DNA of 64,000 nucleotides from Arenibacter palladensis (GCF_900129275.1 NZ_FQUX01000002.1:127795-191794); one strand, 5' to 3'. Counted from the first letter of the stretch, positions 34,353 through 44,413 are shown. Program-made: numbers and translations. Notes: generated from the letters alone by a model not told the origin.

Positions 34353-37205
34353 ATGCCCAAAAGAAAAGATTTAAACTCTATTTTAATTATTGGTTCTGGA
34401 CCCATCGTTATCGGTCAAGCATGTGAATTTGATTATTCAGGTACACAGGCATTGAGATCTTTAAGAGAAGATGGCATAGAAACTATCCTAATCAACAGTA
34501 ACCCAGCAACTATCATGACGGACCCAACCATGGCCGATCATGTATATTTGAAACCATTGACAACGAAATCCATTAGGGAGATTTTGGAAATACATCCCAA
34601 TATAGATGCCGTGTTACCAACTATGGGTGGGCAGACAGCCTTAAATCTTTGTATTGAAGCGGACACTAAAGGAATTTGGGAAGATTATGGAGTAAAGATC
34701 ATAGGTGTAGATATAGACGCCATTAATATTACGGAAGACAGGGAGAAATTCCGTGAGCTAATGCTTAAAATTGGTATCGGCATGGCGCCTCAAGCTACGG
34801 CTACCTCCTTTCTTAAAGGTAAGGAAATTGCCCAAGAATTTGGATTTCCCTTGGTCATCAGGGCTTCCTACACCCTTGGTGGCGCAGGAGCATCCATAGT
34901 ATACAAACCAGAGGATTTCGACGAACTTCTTAGTCTTGGATTGGAAGTATCCCCAATACACGAGGTCATGATAGACAAGGCCTTAATGGGCTGGAAAGAA
35001 TATGAGCTGGAGTTGCTTAGGGATAAAAATGACAACGTAGTCATAATATGTACCATTGAAAATATGGATCCCATGGGAATCCATACAGGAGACTCCATTA
35101 CAGTTGCACCGGCTATGACACTGTCTGACAAAACCTTCCAGCGAATGAGGGATATGGCCATTAAAATGATGCGCAGTATAGGTGATTTTGCAGGAGGATG
35201 TAACGTTCAGTTTGCAGTTAGTCCTGATGAAAAAGAAGATATAATTGCCATTGAGATCAACCCAAGGGTATCCCGATCTTCTGCATTGGCATCAAAAGCT
35301 ACGGGTTATCCCATCGCCAAGATTGCCGCTAAATTGGCCATAGGGTATAATTTAAATGAGCTGAGCAATCAGATTACAAAATCTACCTCTGCCTTATTTG
35401 AACCTACCTTGGATTATGTAATAGTAAAAATACCACGTTGGAATTTTGATAAATTCGAAGGTTCTGATAGAACTTTGGGACTCCAGATGAAATCGGTAGG
35501 AGAGGTAATGGGCATTGGACGTTCATTCCAGGAGGCCCTGCACAAAGCTACCCAGTCTTTGGAAATAAAAAGGAACGGACTTGGAGCGGACGGTAAGGGA
35601 TACACCAATTACGATGAGATTATTAGCAAACTAACCATCCCAAGTTGGGACCGTGTCTTTGTAATTTATGATGCTATTCAATTGGGGATTCCATTGAGCA
35701 GGATCCATGAAATCACTAAAATAGACATGTGGTTCTTAAAGCAGTACGAAGAACTGTATCAACTGGAAAAGGAAATATCCAACTTCAACATTGAAACACT
35801 TTCCAAGGACCTGCTTTTAGAGGCCAAGCAAAAAGGATTTGCCGATAGGCAGATTGCCCATATGCTGGATTGTTACGAGAGTGAGGTATATAATAAACGT
35901 GTTGCCCTCAACATAAATAGAATTTACAAACTGGTCGATACCTGTGCCGCCGAGTTCAAGGCCATGACTCCTTACTACTATTCTACTTTTGAGGCAGAAA
36001 TAGAAACTCCGGACGGGAAGAAATATGTAGAAAACGACAGTATTGTTACCGACAAGAAAAAAATTGTGGTCCTAGGCTCAGGACCCAACCGAATTGGACA
36101 AGGTATAGAATTTGATTATTGCTGTGTACACGGGGTATTGGCCGCTTCTGAATGTGGTTATGAAACCATCATGATCAACTGTAATCCAGAAACGGTTTCC
36201 ACGGATTTCGATATTTCGGACAAGCTTTATTTTGAGCCTGTATTCTGGGAACACATCTATGATATTATCAGACATGAAAAACCAGAAGGCGTAATTGTTC
36301 AACTTGGCGGTCAAACAGCCCTTAAGTTGGCAGAAAAGCTTGATAAATACGGTATAAAAATAATAGGCACCAGTTTCAAAGCCTTGGATTTGGCGGAAGA
36401 CAGAGGAAGTTTCTCCAACTTATTGGCAGAAAACAATATTCCATTCCCTCAGTTTGGTGTAGCCGAAACGGCCGATGAAGCCTTGGCGCTGTCAGACGAA
36501 TTGGACTTTCCACTGTTAGTAAGGCCGTCATATGTTTTGGGCGGACAGGGAATGAAGATTGTGATCAACAAGGAAGAATTGGAGGAACATGTGGTAGATC
36601 TTCTTAGAAAAATACCAAATAACAAATTATTGCTGGATCATTATTTGGATGGCGCCATAGAAGCCGAAGCCGATGCCATTTGTGACGGGGAAGATGTATA
36701 CATCATCGGAATTATGGAACATATAGAACCATGTGGTATTCACTCCGGGGATTCCAATGCTACCTTACCTCCGTTTAATTTGGGCGAATTTGTTATGCAA
36801 CAAATAAAGGACCATACCAAGAAAATTGCCTTAGCCCTGAATACTGTTGGACTCATAAATATTCAGTTCGCCATCAAGGATGATATTGTTTATATCATAG
36901 AGGCCAACCCTAGGGCTTCCAGAACGGTACCATTTATTGCCAAGGCCTACAAGGAACCATATGTAAATTATGCGACCAAGGTGATGTTGGGTGCCAAAAA
37001 GGTAAAGGACTTTACCTTTAATCCGCAATTGGAAGGCTATGCCATAAAACAGCCGGTATTTTCCTTTAATAAATTCCCTAATGTAAATAAGAATTTAGGT
37101 CCTGAAATGAAGAGTACAGGGGAGAGCATTTTGTTTATAGACAGTCTTAAGGATGACGAATTCTACAACCTATATTCTAGACGTAAGATGTACTTGAGCA
37201 AATAG
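34353..37205 (+). CDS. carB: Carbamoyl-phosphate synthase large subunit, lacking the MGS-like allosteric domain
   Basis: Large subunit of carbamoyl-phosphate synthase, feeding arginine and pyrimidine synthesis. Two tandem ATP-grasp halves are visible, each opening with the same motif (SGPIVIGQACEFDYSGTQA near residue 12; SGPNRIGQGIEFDYCCVHG near 576). The protein ends at residue 950, right after the second half, whereas the E. coli form of 1073 residues adds a C-terminal MGS domain that binds UMP, IMP and ornithine. That domain is absent, so control by these effectors should differ. carA is not adjacent. Confidence 0.95.
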   Translation: MPKRKDLNSILIIGSGPIVIGQACEFDYSGTQALRSLREDGIETILINSNPATIMTDPTMADHVYLKPLTTKSIREILEIHPNIDAVLPTMGGQTALNLCIEADTKGIWEDYGVKIIGVDIDAINITEDREKFRELMLKIGIGMAPQATATSFLKGKEIAQEFGFPLVIRASYTLGGAGASIVYKPEDFDELLSLGLEVSPIHEVMIDKALMGWKEYELELLRDKNDNVVIICTIENMDPMGIHTGDSITVAPAMTLSDKTFQRMRDMAIKMMRSIGDFAGGCNVQFAVSPDEKEDIIAIEINPRVSRSSALASKATGYPIAKIAAKLAIGYNLNELSNQITKSTSALFEPTLDYVIVKIPRWNFDKFEGSDRTLGLQMKSVGEVMGIGRSFQEALHKATQSLEIKRNGLGADGKGYTNYDEIISKLTIPSWDRVFVIYDAIQLGIPLSRIHEITKIDMWFLKQYEELYQLEKEISNFNIETLSKDLLLEAKQKGFADRQIAHMLDCYESEVYNKRVALNINRIYKLVDTCAAEFKAMTPYYYSTFEAEIETPDGKKYVENDSIVTDKKKIVVLGSGPNRIGQGIEFDYCCVHGVLAASECGYETIMINCNPETVSTDFDISDKLYFEPVFWEHIYDIIRHEKPEGVIVQLGGQTALKLAEKLDKYGIKIIGTSFKALDLAEDRGSFSNLLAENNIPFPQFGVAETADEALALSDELDFPLLVRPSYVLGGQGMKIVINKEELEEHVVDLLRKIPNNKLLLDHYLDGAIEAEADAICDGEDVYIIGIMEHIEPCGIHSGDSNATLPPFNLGEFVMQQIKDHTKKIALALNTVGLINIQFAIKDDIVYIIEANPRASRTVPFIAKAYKEPYVNYATKVMLGAKKVKDFTFNPQLEGYAIKQPVFSFNKFPNVNKNLGPEMKSTGESILFIDSLKDDEFYNLYSRRKMYLSK

Positions 37206-37253
37206 TTCCAAGATGTATGGATAATGGAAGGGATTCTCTTTCAAACAAATAAA

Positions 37254-37295
37254 AAAACTCCTTTTTCCAATAATTTGGAAAAAGGAGTTTTCATT
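37254..37295 (+). terminator. Terminator of carB
   Basis: A 17-bp perfect stem, AAAACTCCTTTTTCCAA (37254-37270) with TTGGAAAAAGGAGTTTT (37275-37291) and a TAAT loop. Confidence 0.9.
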
Positions 37296-37310
37296 TATTG
37301 ATACTGGTAG

Positions 37311-37473
37311 ATAAAAGGTATTAAACCTCAGGGCAAGCCCTGAACCCAATCATAGGAATCGACCCAAGGGTCGAGGTATTGAACCTAGATCCCGCCGAAA
37401 AAGGCGGGATTAGTTCAACTTGCAATTTTAAGTGCGTCTTACTGACTTCTCAAAATTGAGTTTCACTAATAAA
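37311..37473 (+). repeat. Structured multi-hairpin repeat, copy B
   Basis: The better-preserved copy of the element also found at 8908-9067. Four stem-loops follow each other: TCAGGGC-AA-GCCCTGA (37328-37343), TCGACCC-AA-GGGTCGA (37359-37374), ATCCCGCC-GAAAAA-GGCGGGAT (37389-37410), and CAATTTT (37423-37429) with AAAATTG (37452-37458). Two GGTATTrAACC words flank the first pair of hairpins. The ends are ATAAAAGGTATTAA and GTTTCAC followed by AATAAA. It sits in the spacer between carB and the peptidase gene, which holds nothing else apart from the carB terminator. Confidence 0.85.
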
Positions 37474-37564
37474 TATCAGGTTGGCATAAAAGCATTCAGC
37501 CCAACAACACTATAACCAAGCTAGAAAGACCACTAATTAACGCCAATCTTCCTTATAGAACAAA

Positions 37565-39415
37565 CTACTCTATAGCATTTTTAAAGGCTTCCGCACCTCC
37601 AACAACAGGTATGGTTAAAGTGGTTACGTCCAAATCAACCGACAATTCTGTTCCAGGATCGGGCAAAAGCGTAAATTCCCTGTCACTTGAGAAAATCATA
37701 AGTGCAATTTGTTGGCCTTTGGGTATGATCTGGTCGTCCGGCATCAACTCAAAAGTTAGATTGTAGAATTGTCCCGGCACCAAAGGTTCACTTTTAGTAA
37801 TGGAACTATGGTTTTGGGGATCTGCCCAACCACGGGTGATGATGTTATCGGTTATTTTCACCTTCTTGCTTTCATTCCAAGGCAAGGAGACCAACCAAAC
37901 CGATAAATTGGCGGCAGCTTTGTTACTCGCTACGGAAATACTGATTTTAGGGATTCCAGAAAGGTGAACATCCTTGGTAAGGGTAGGTGTAACATAAAGC
38001 AGACGATGATTGGTATTCTCTGCCTTGGCCAAAGTTTCTCCAGAAAAGGAAAAATTATCCACTAGGGTTTCCACGCCTTGAGCAAGCTTCTTTTTAGTGC
38101 TTAATCCGCCTTTCTCTGGTGCACCTCCTTCAAGGTAAAGCGTTACCGGAGCTGCTTCTGGATTTGGATAATCTTTATAGGGTGTGGGATTTTGTTTGTC
38201 ATCATTCTCACGAACAATCCAAGCCTTGGCATCTTCTTCAACACCATTTTCAATACCATGTAGATAGTGTGTGAACCATCTGTTCATCAATGTTAGCGGA
38301 GGCTCTCCTCCATGACCGTTCTGATGATAATAAATTTGGGTAGGCAGGCCTTTGTCCTTGGCTGCCTTATAAATTCTATAGCTATGCTCTGGCATTACAT
38401 TCCAATCGTTAAACCCGTGCGCCATTAATAAAGCGGCCTTCATGGGCTCCATATCATTCAAGTAATCACGACCGGCCCAAAATTCGTTGTAATCGCCGGT
38501 AATCCTATCCATACCGTTTTTCATTTCGGTATCCCTTACAACTTTGTTGTTATGAGCACGTTTGGACTCGTCACCGCTGTGTATGAAGTCGTATAGTACA
38601 TCTATATCCTCACCTAAATATCCCCCGGGAGAACGTACAAGGCCATTGGATCTATAATAGTGATAATAGGAAGTATTTGGAGCAATGGGTATTATAGCCT
38701 CCAATCCCTTAACTCCAGTTGTAGCGGCGGCCAAGGGTATGGTACCATTATAGGAAGTACCGGTCATACCAACCTTTCCCGTAGACCAATAGGCTTTTAC
38801 CTTTTCCTTACCATAAGGCTCCGTGTAGCCTTTAGCCCTTCCACATAGCCAATCTATGACGGCTTTGGGAGCCAAGGACTCATTGTCCCCACCCACAGTG
38901 GGGGAACCTTGGGATAATCCTGTACCTGGAGAAGATGAATGCACTACAATATAACCTCTTGGAACCCAGGTTTGTATATGTGATTTTGAAATATAAGGTC
39001 TTTCCCCTGTTCTGACTACCTCGGGATGCAATCGCTCTTTGGGAGTAGCTCCCAATTCATGCCGTACATCCCAAAAAATCTCGTTCAAGTTGGAAGCGAC
39101 ACCAGCAAAATATGGACTACTGATGTATATGACCGGCAATTTAAGTCCTTCCGTTTCAGTTTGGCCTGGTCGAGTAACAGAAACGTGCATCCTATCTTTC
39201 TTGTCATCCCCGTCAGTATCAAATTCTGTTTCAACCCAAAGATCGTGGGTTATCCATGTAGATTCATCACTAAAACCAGGTACGACTTGGGCTTCTCCGT
39301 TCTCAAAAATCGGAACAGATTTTTTCTCCAATAAAGTTTCACTTTTTTGGGCACTAACTATGGTCAGTACTCCAAATAAAAATGAGAGCAAAAATGTAAA
39401 TTTGTTTTTAATCAT
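37565..39415 (-). CDS. Secreted X-Pro dipeptidyl-peptidase (S15 family)
   Basis: Exported serine peptidase of 616 residues with a signal peptide ending VSAQK. The S15 core has the nucleophile motif GTSYNG near residue 220, HGFNDWNV with the acid near 337 and NGHGGEPP with the His near 366. A C-terminal jelly-roll PepX_C domain follows (about 430-610). It would release X-Pro dipeptides from peptides in the periplasm or outside. Cocaine-esterase-type acyl hydrolases share the fold, but the family wording (WVETEFDTDGDDKKDRM) fits Xaa-Pro dipeptidyl-peptidases. Confidence 0.9.
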   Translation of the reverse strand: MIKNKFTFLLSFLFGVLTIVSAQKSETLLEKKSVPIFENGEAQVVPGFSDESTWITHDLWVETEFDTDGDDKKDRMHVSVTRPGQTETEGLKLPVIYISSPYFAGVASNLNEIFWDVRHELGATPKERLHPEVVRTGERPYISKSHIQTWVPRGYIVVHSSSPGTGLSQGSPTVGGDNESLAPKAVIDWLCGRAKGYTEPYGKEKVKAYWSTGKVGMTGTSYNGTIPLAAATTGVKGLEAIIPIAPNTSYYHYYRSNGLVRSPGGYLGEDIDVLYDFIHSGDESKRAHNNKVVRDTEMKNGMDRITGDYNEFWAGRDYLNDMEPMKAALLMAHGFNDWNVMPEHSYRIYKAAKDKGLPTQIYYHQNGHGGEPPLTLMNRWFTHYLHGIENGVEEDAKAWIVRENDDKQNPTPYKDYPNPEAAPVTLYLEGGAPEKGGLSTKKKLAQGVETLVDNFSFSGETLAKAENTNHRLLYVTPTLTKDVHLSGIPKISISVASNKAAANLSVWLVSLPWNESKKVKITDNIITRGWADPQNHSSITKSEPLVPGQFYNLTFELMPDDQIIPKGQQIALMIFSSDREFTLLPDPGTELSVDLDVTTLTIPVVGGAEAFKNAIE

Positions 39416-39807
39416 AATCGACTTTAAATTAATATATAGAACTTAGGTTTATATTGTCCGAGAGGTCAGGAGGCTGATTCACCCAATTAATGTTAGAAAT
39501 AAAAATAATCCAGACCGATGCTTTTGGACAGGCAATTTATTGGAGGCTTTAATCCCCACACCAAATAATGGACTGGTTTCATTTGCCCCAAAAGTGATAG
39601 ATATTTTGTCTGGAAAGAAATTTTTAACCCACATGTAGACTCGCACTGAATAGCAATTATATGAGGCGAATATAACCAAAAACTGTACCAAGAAGCTTCC
39701 TTTAAGTTAGCCAATCTATATGATTTATTACTTCCCATTGATTCACTAGGTAAATGGATAATTCACCTAAAGACAGGTAGGATCTTCTTCAAACCCACAA
39801 ATAAACC
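39416..39807. other. 392-bp spacer without a convincing gene
   Basis: Between the peptidase and esterase genes. Two overlapping short leftward frames exist (stops near 39479 and 39493), one reading ISITFGANETSPLFGVGIK in a manner faintly like an outer-membrane strand, but neither has a credible start or full-length relative. It may be a decayed gene end. No repeat or terminator was seen. Confidence 0.4.
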
Positions 39808-40497
39808 CTACTCATTAATAATTTCGGCAATTATAGGCCATATGTTATTGGCTATAATCTTTTGTCCTTCGGCTGTTGGATGAATACCGTCCGGTTGATT
39901 TAGTTCTGGATTTCCAGCCACATCCTCCAAGAGAAAAGGAATTAGGCCTACATTATTTTTTTTGGCAAGATCTGGAAATATATCCTTGAATTCACTGGTA
40001 TAATCCTGACCCATATTGGGAGGAATTTGCATTCCAGCCAAAATAATGGTCGTATTGGGATTTTTTTGTTGCACCACATCTATGATTTCCTGTAAGTTTC
40101 CACGGGTTTCTTCCAGGGATATACCACGTAGACCATCATTGGCCCCAAGTTCCAGGACAAAAACCTCTATATCGGCATTAAGTACCCAGCCAAGCCTATT
40201 TTTGCCGCTAGCCGTTGTTTCACCACTTAAGCCTGCGTTAACTACTTTATAGGGCAGTTGAAGGGAATCTATCTTCTCTTGGATCAAAGCGGGAAAAGCT
40301 TCATTGGGGTCAAGGCCCATGCCGGCAGTAAGACTATTTCCAAAGAACAAAATCACCTTGCTTTCGCTTTTGGTCTCCACCTTGTTTTCAATGGCCTCTT
40401 CCACTTTTTCTCCAGCATCGGCCTTCTTGGTGGCCATATTTCCACAAGAAGTGAAAAAAATGAATAATAAATAAGAAAATCTTAACAAGGTTCGCAT
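39808..40497 (-). CDS. tesA: Arylesterase / GDSL lysophospholipase (TesA-like) lipoprotein
   Basis: SGNH hydrolase of 229 residues from the ATG at 40497, which gives a clean lipoprotein signal (lipobox FFTSC); a longer frame from 40575 would overlap the divergent gene and break the signal. The four SGNH blocks are intact: GNSLTAG with Ser, GLSGET with Gly, GANDGL with Asn, and DGIHPTAEG with Asp and His. E. coli TesA is a periplasmic thioesterase, protease and lysophospholipase. It is divergent from ybbA/ybbP, the same gene neighbourhood as in E. coli. Confidence 0.9.
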   Translation of the reverse strand: MRTLLRFSYLLFIFFTSCGNMATKKADAGEKVEEAIENKVETKSESKVILFFGNSLTAGMGLDPNEAFPALIQEKIDSLQLPYKVVNAGLSGETTASGKNRLGWVLNADIEVFVLELGANDGLRGISLEETRGNLQEIIDVVQQKNPNTTIILAGMQIPPNMGQDYTSEFKDIFPDLAKKNNVGLIPFLLEDVAGNPELNQPDGIHPTAEGQKIIANNIWPIIAEIINE

Positions 40498-40568
40498 GGG
40501 ATATTGGATTAAAATCAAAATCATTTCAGTATTTTGCCTACTTAGGAAAATCACGAAATAGAAATTAT

Positions 40569-41258
40569 ATGGCAAAGATATTAAACGTAAACAATTTAGG
40601 GAAAATCTATACGAGTGGCTCTAAAAAACTTACGGTATTGCAAGATATTACTTTTGACGTAGAGGAAGGGGATACTTTTTCCATAGTAGGCCCTTCTGGG
40701 AGTGGGAAAACTACCTTGTTAGGTATATGTGCGGGACTGGACCAGCCAGATTCGGGCACGGTGACCTTGTGCGGTACAGCACTAGGAAGTTTAAACGAAG
40801 ATGAAAGGGCCATACTGCGCAATAGGAATATAGGTTTTGTTTTTCAGGATTTTCAACTTTTGCCAACACTAACCGCTCTTGAGAATGTGGCCATTCCGCT
40901 GGAATTAAGGGGAGATAAGAATGCCATGAAGAACGGGATGGAACTACTGGACAAGGTAGGTCTTCAAAATCGATTTCATCATTACCCATCCCAACTCTCA
41001 GGTGGAGAACAACAGCGTGTTGCTTTGGCCCGGGCATTTTCCAACAATCCATCCATATTATTTGCCGATGAGCCTACCGGTAATTTGGACGCGGAAACAG
41101 GCGAAAAGGTAATACAATTGCTTTTTCAACTTAATGCGGATGCCGGCACCACCTTGGTAATAGTTACCCACGATCTGGAATTGGCAGCCAAAACAAAACA
41201 CATATTAAGGTTAAAGGGTGGTAAAATTATTGCCAACCAAGAAACAACGGCATTGTGA
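40569..41258 (+). CDS. ybbA: ABC transporter ATP-binding protein (YbbA/LolD-like)
   Basis: ATPase of 229 residues in the MacB/LolD/FtsE class. Walker A is GPSGSGKT, the signature [15 protein letters not shown], Walker [14 protein letters not shown], the typical wording of this class. The next gene, overlapping as GTGA, encodes the FtsX-type permease. These transporters act mechanically on periplasmic substrates rather than moving solutes through the membrane. The tesA neighbour supports the YbbA name over LolD. Confidence 0.9.
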   Translation: MAKILNVNNLGKIYTSGSKKLTVLQDITFDVEEGDTFSIVGPSGSGKTTLLGICAGLDQPDSGTVTLCGTALGSLNEDERAILRNRNIGFVFQDFQLLPTLTALENVAIPLELRGDKNAMKNGMELLDKVGLQNRFHHYPSQLSGGEQQRVALARAFSNNPSILFADEPTGNLDAETGEKVIQLLFQLNADAGTTLVIVTHDLELAAKTKHILRLKGGKIIANQETTAL

Positions 41259-43804
41259 ACGAATATAATATCAATTCCAAGTCCGGGTTCCAATGGCTGC
41301 TAAAAATGGCATGGCGCGATGGAAAGGCAAGTAAAAGGAAACTTTTTCTTTTTATGGCTTCAATTATTATGGGGATTGCCGCAGTAGTCTCTATCCAGTC
41401 ATTTGGTGATAATCTTAAAAAAAATATCTCTTTACAGTCCAAATCCTTAATGGGGGCCGATTATATTATCGACAGTAGAAATCCACCAAATGAAATGGTT
41501 TTGGGAATAATGGATTCCCTTGGAGGTCCTGATGCCAAAGAAATAAATTTTCCATCCATGGCGGCTTTCATAAAAACAGGAGCTTCCAAATTGGTACAAG
41601 TTCGCGGAATAGAAGGAGGATTTCCTTTTTATGGAACACTGGAAACATTACCTATATCAGCAGCGGATAACTACCAACAAAATGGTGGGGCTTTGGTAGA
41701 CGCTACTGTTATGCTGCAATATAACCTACAGGCAGGAGACAGTATTAAAATAGGGGAAGTTACCTTTCCAATTTCCGGGTCATTAAAATCAATACCCGGT
41801 AGCTCTGGGCTGTTCAGTTCTGTGGCACCGCCCGTAGTGATTCCCTACAGGTTCATTAAGGAAACCGGATTGATACAAAAGGGTAGTAGGTTGGATTACG
41901 AATATTATTTCTTCCAGCCAAATACAGATCTAGACAAACTGGATAAAAAATTGGATCCAATATTGGACGCCGAGGGTGCCGATTTGGATACCCATACCTC
42001 TACGAGTGCCAATTTAGGTAGGAGATACGGAAATTTTGGAAAATTTCTCAATCTGGTCGCTTTTATCGCCCTTCTTCTGGGGTGTATTGGAATTGCAAGT
42101 GCCATCAACATTTACATAAAGGAGAAACTAAGATCGGTGGCTGTTCTTAAATGCTTGGGAGCAACCAAAAAGCAAACTTTTTTAATTTATTTACTACAAA
42201 TTGCTGCACTTGGATTGATAGGGGGAGCCATAGGTACCGCATTAGGAATAATTTTACAACAATTATTTCCATTACTTCTGGGGGACCTATTACCGGTAGA
42301 TGTACAATTGACTTTGGCCCCGAAGGCAATAGTCATGGGGCTTCTATTGGGCCTTTTCATGTCTGTCCTTTTCGCACTCTACCCTTTAATGGGTACCTTG
42401 TATGTTTCCCCACTTCAAGCTTTAAGGGTACAGGAGGTGGATAGATCAAGGTCTAGACGGGGGCTGATTTTGGTCTCATTGGCCATTTTATCCTTCCTAT
42501 TTCTCTTTTCATATTGGCTATTAAAGGATTGGAAATATTCCTTGTCCTTTGTTGCCGGCATTGTAGTTACCTTTTCCATTATGACCGGTTTGTCGGCACT
42601 GGCAATGAAAACAATAAAAAAATACTTTCCTAGATCCTGGAGTTTTACTGCCCGTCACAGCTTATCCAACCTCTTTAGGCCACAGAACCAAACCTTGACC
42701 TTGGTCTTGGCAATTGGCATTGGAACCTTTTTAATCAGCACCCTATATTTTACAAAAGACTTCTTGTTGGCCAAATCTACCATAGGGACAGATGCCAATA
42801 GCCCCAATATAATTCTTCTGGATATTCAAACGGAACAGAAAGAAGCCGTAGCCAATACCATACGTAACGACGGACATCCCGTGTTGACCGATATCCCTAT
42901 TGTTACGATGAGGGTAAACAGTATAGAAGGTAAATCTGTAAACGAGATCAGAAAGGATACAACATCCACGATAAACTCTTGGATATTGAACCATGAGTTT
43001 AGGGTAACCTATAGGGATAGCCTTATCGCCTCCGAAAAATTGGAATTTGGGGAATGGGTGCCAAAAGTAACCTCGAGAGAGAAAATACCTATTTCCGTGA
43101 GTGATAATTTTGCCAGGGATGCCAAGGTGGAAGTGGGGGACGAGCTAAGCTTTAATGTACAGGGGGTAATCATGAATACCGTTGTAAACAGCATTAGAAC
43201 GGTGGATTGGGGCAGGATGCAGCTAAACTTTTCCATTGTATTTCCCTTGGGTATTTTGGAAGAGGCTCCACAATTTACTGTGCTCACTACCAATGTGCCC
43301 GATGAAAAATCATCGGCAAAGTTACAGAAGGAATTGGTTAGGGTATTTCCCAATGTATCCATTTTAGATATAAGACAAATTTTAGTGGTAATCGAAGGCT
43401 TGTTGAACAAAATATCTTGGATAATTAATTTTATGGCATTCTTCAGCATCCTTACGGGAATAATCGTACTAATGGGTGCAGTTAGAACCAGCAAATATCA
43501 ACGAATACGTGAAAGTGTGCTACTAAGGACTATTGGAGCCAGGAGCAAACAAATACTTAAAATAGTGGCATTGGAATACTTTTATTTGGGAGTTTTGGGA
43601 GGTTTGTCCGGAATTTTGCTCTCCTTGGTAAGCAGCCAGTTACTAGCTTATTTCGTATTTGAATCAGCTTTTACACCTTCCTTATTCCCATTTTTAGTGT
43701 TATTCCCAGGAATTACATTACTGGTCTTGATCATAGGATTAACCAATAGTAGAAGTGTCATTAAAAGTCCACCATTGGAAGTATTGCGAAAGGAGGTTAG
43801 ATAG
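41255..43804 (+). CDS. ybbP: FtsX-type ABC permease (YbbP-like)
   Basis: Permease of 849 residues with ten likely membrane helices: one near the N-terminus, three near 265-390, a central pair near 405-450, one near 475-495 and three near the C-terminus. That is two FtsX core repeats with large periplasmic loops, as in YbbP and LolC/E-type fused permeases. The start is GTG at 41255, overlapping the ATPase stop. Together with YbbA it probably handles lipid or lipoprotein-like substrates together with the divergent TesA; this is inference from conserved synteny. Confidence 0.9.
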   Translation: MNEYNINSKSGFQWLLKMAWRDGKASKRKLFLFMASIIMGIAAVVSIQSFGDNLKKNISLQSKSLMGADYIIDSRNPPNEMVLGIMDSLGGPDAKEINFPSMAAFIKTGASKLVQVRGIEGGFPFYGTLETLPISAADNYQQNGGALVDATVMLQYNLQAGDSIKIGEVTFPISGSLKSIPGSSGLFSSVAPPVVIPYRFIKETGLIQKGSRLDYEYYFFQPNTDLDKLDKKLDPILDAEGADLDTHTSTSANLGRRYGNFGKFLNLVAFIALLLGCIGIASAINIYIKEKLRSVAVLKCLGATKKQTFLIYLLQIAALGLIGGAIGTALGIILQQLFPLLLGDLLPVDVQLTLAPKAIVMGLLLGLFMSVLFALYPLMGTLYVSPLQALRVQEVDRSRSRRGLILVSLAILSFLFLFSYWLLKDWKYSLSFVAGIVVTFSIMTGLSALAMKTIKKYFPRSWSFTARHSLSNLFRPQNQTLTLVLAIGIGTFLISTLYFTKDFLLAKSTIGTDANSPNIILLDIQTEQKEAVANTIRNDGHPVLTDIPIVTMRVNSIEGKSVNEIRKDTTSTINSWILNHEFRVTYRDSLIASEKLEFGEWVPKVTSREKIPISVSDNFARDAKVEVGDELSFNVQGVIMNTVVNSIRTVDWGRMQLNFSIVFPLGILEEAPQFTVLTTNVPDEKSSAKLQKELVRVFPNVSILDIRQILVVIEGLLNKISWIINFMAFFSILTGIIVLMGAVRTSKYQRIRESVLLRTIGARSKQILKIVALEYFYLGVLGGLSGILLSLVSSQLLAYFVFESAFTPSLFPFLVLFPGITLLVLIIGLTNSRSVIKSPPLEVLRKEVR

Positions 43805-43900
43805 CCTAGACAGGAACGATTTATGCCCTTTTTGGTAATCTAACAAGTAGGAATGGAGATGGTTGCAGATAACAAAACATAGTTTATAGCTTGGTTATTT

Positions 43901-44413
43901 TCACTGAAGTTGATAAAGAACTTTTGCTTTGTCGAAGTCCGTTTTTGAATGTTCTTCAATTTCCAAATAATATTCCATTTGCCATTTCCGGGTAGATTGG
44001 GCTGTTTTGTTGGTGGGCAGGGACCAGGGAGGATAAACGCGAAAACCTCGCTTCCCCTCTTTTTTATGGTGGGATACTATTCCTTTTTCCATTAAGACGC
44101 CCTTAGGGAAAATAAATTGTCCTTTACGTGGCCCTTCTTGGATATTTATTACGAATAAATCTCCCTCGTCGGAGGCTTCGTATGGAGTGGTTATGCCATT
44201 GGCATTTCTTTTCCATAAGGTTACGAATTGTCCTATTTTCTTTGGAGTGATTTTAGCCTTTCTAGCTACAACCTTTAACCCATTTAATTGAAATGAGCAG
44301 GCTTCATATTCTTTACTTTCCTTATCCAGCACATGGTTTGAAACCTTTAGACCGCAAGGCACATAGACTTCCTCTATAATAGTGGTCCAATCCGTATTTG
44401 TTGTAATCTTCAT
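43901..44413 (-). CDS. MepB family protein
   Basis: Protein of 170 residues resembling MepB, first noticed in the staphylococcal mepRAB operon and still without a known activity. Visible landmarks are YEACSFQLNG, RKAKITPKKIGQFVTLWKR, FVINIQEGPRKGQFIFPKGVL and the C-terminal FRVYPPW, which run through the family. No signal peptide or membrane segment. It is the last gene of the leftward unit after the metallophosphoesterase, 47 bases away. Confidence 0.85.
   Translation of the reverse strand: MKITTNTDWTTIIEEVYVPCGLKVSNHVLDKESKEYEACSFQLNGLKVVARKAKITPKKIGQFVTLWKRNANGITTPYEASDEGDLFVINIQEGPRKGQFIFPKGVLMEKGIVSHHKKEGKRGFRVYPPWSLPTNKTAQSTRKWQMEYYLEIEEHSKTDFDKAKVLYQLQ

Noticed and set aside
37254-37473. 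carB terminator and repeat copy B as a single element
   Set aside because: Copy A has no matching terminator hairpin in front, and the shared left boundary (ATAAAAGGTATTAA) begins after the terminator, so they are separate.
39479-39738. Two overlapping leftward frames of 70-81 codons between the peptidase and tesA genes
   Set aside because: Neither has a recognisable family, a convincing start or codon use like the neighbours. One might be a decayed gene tail, but I could not support it as a gene.
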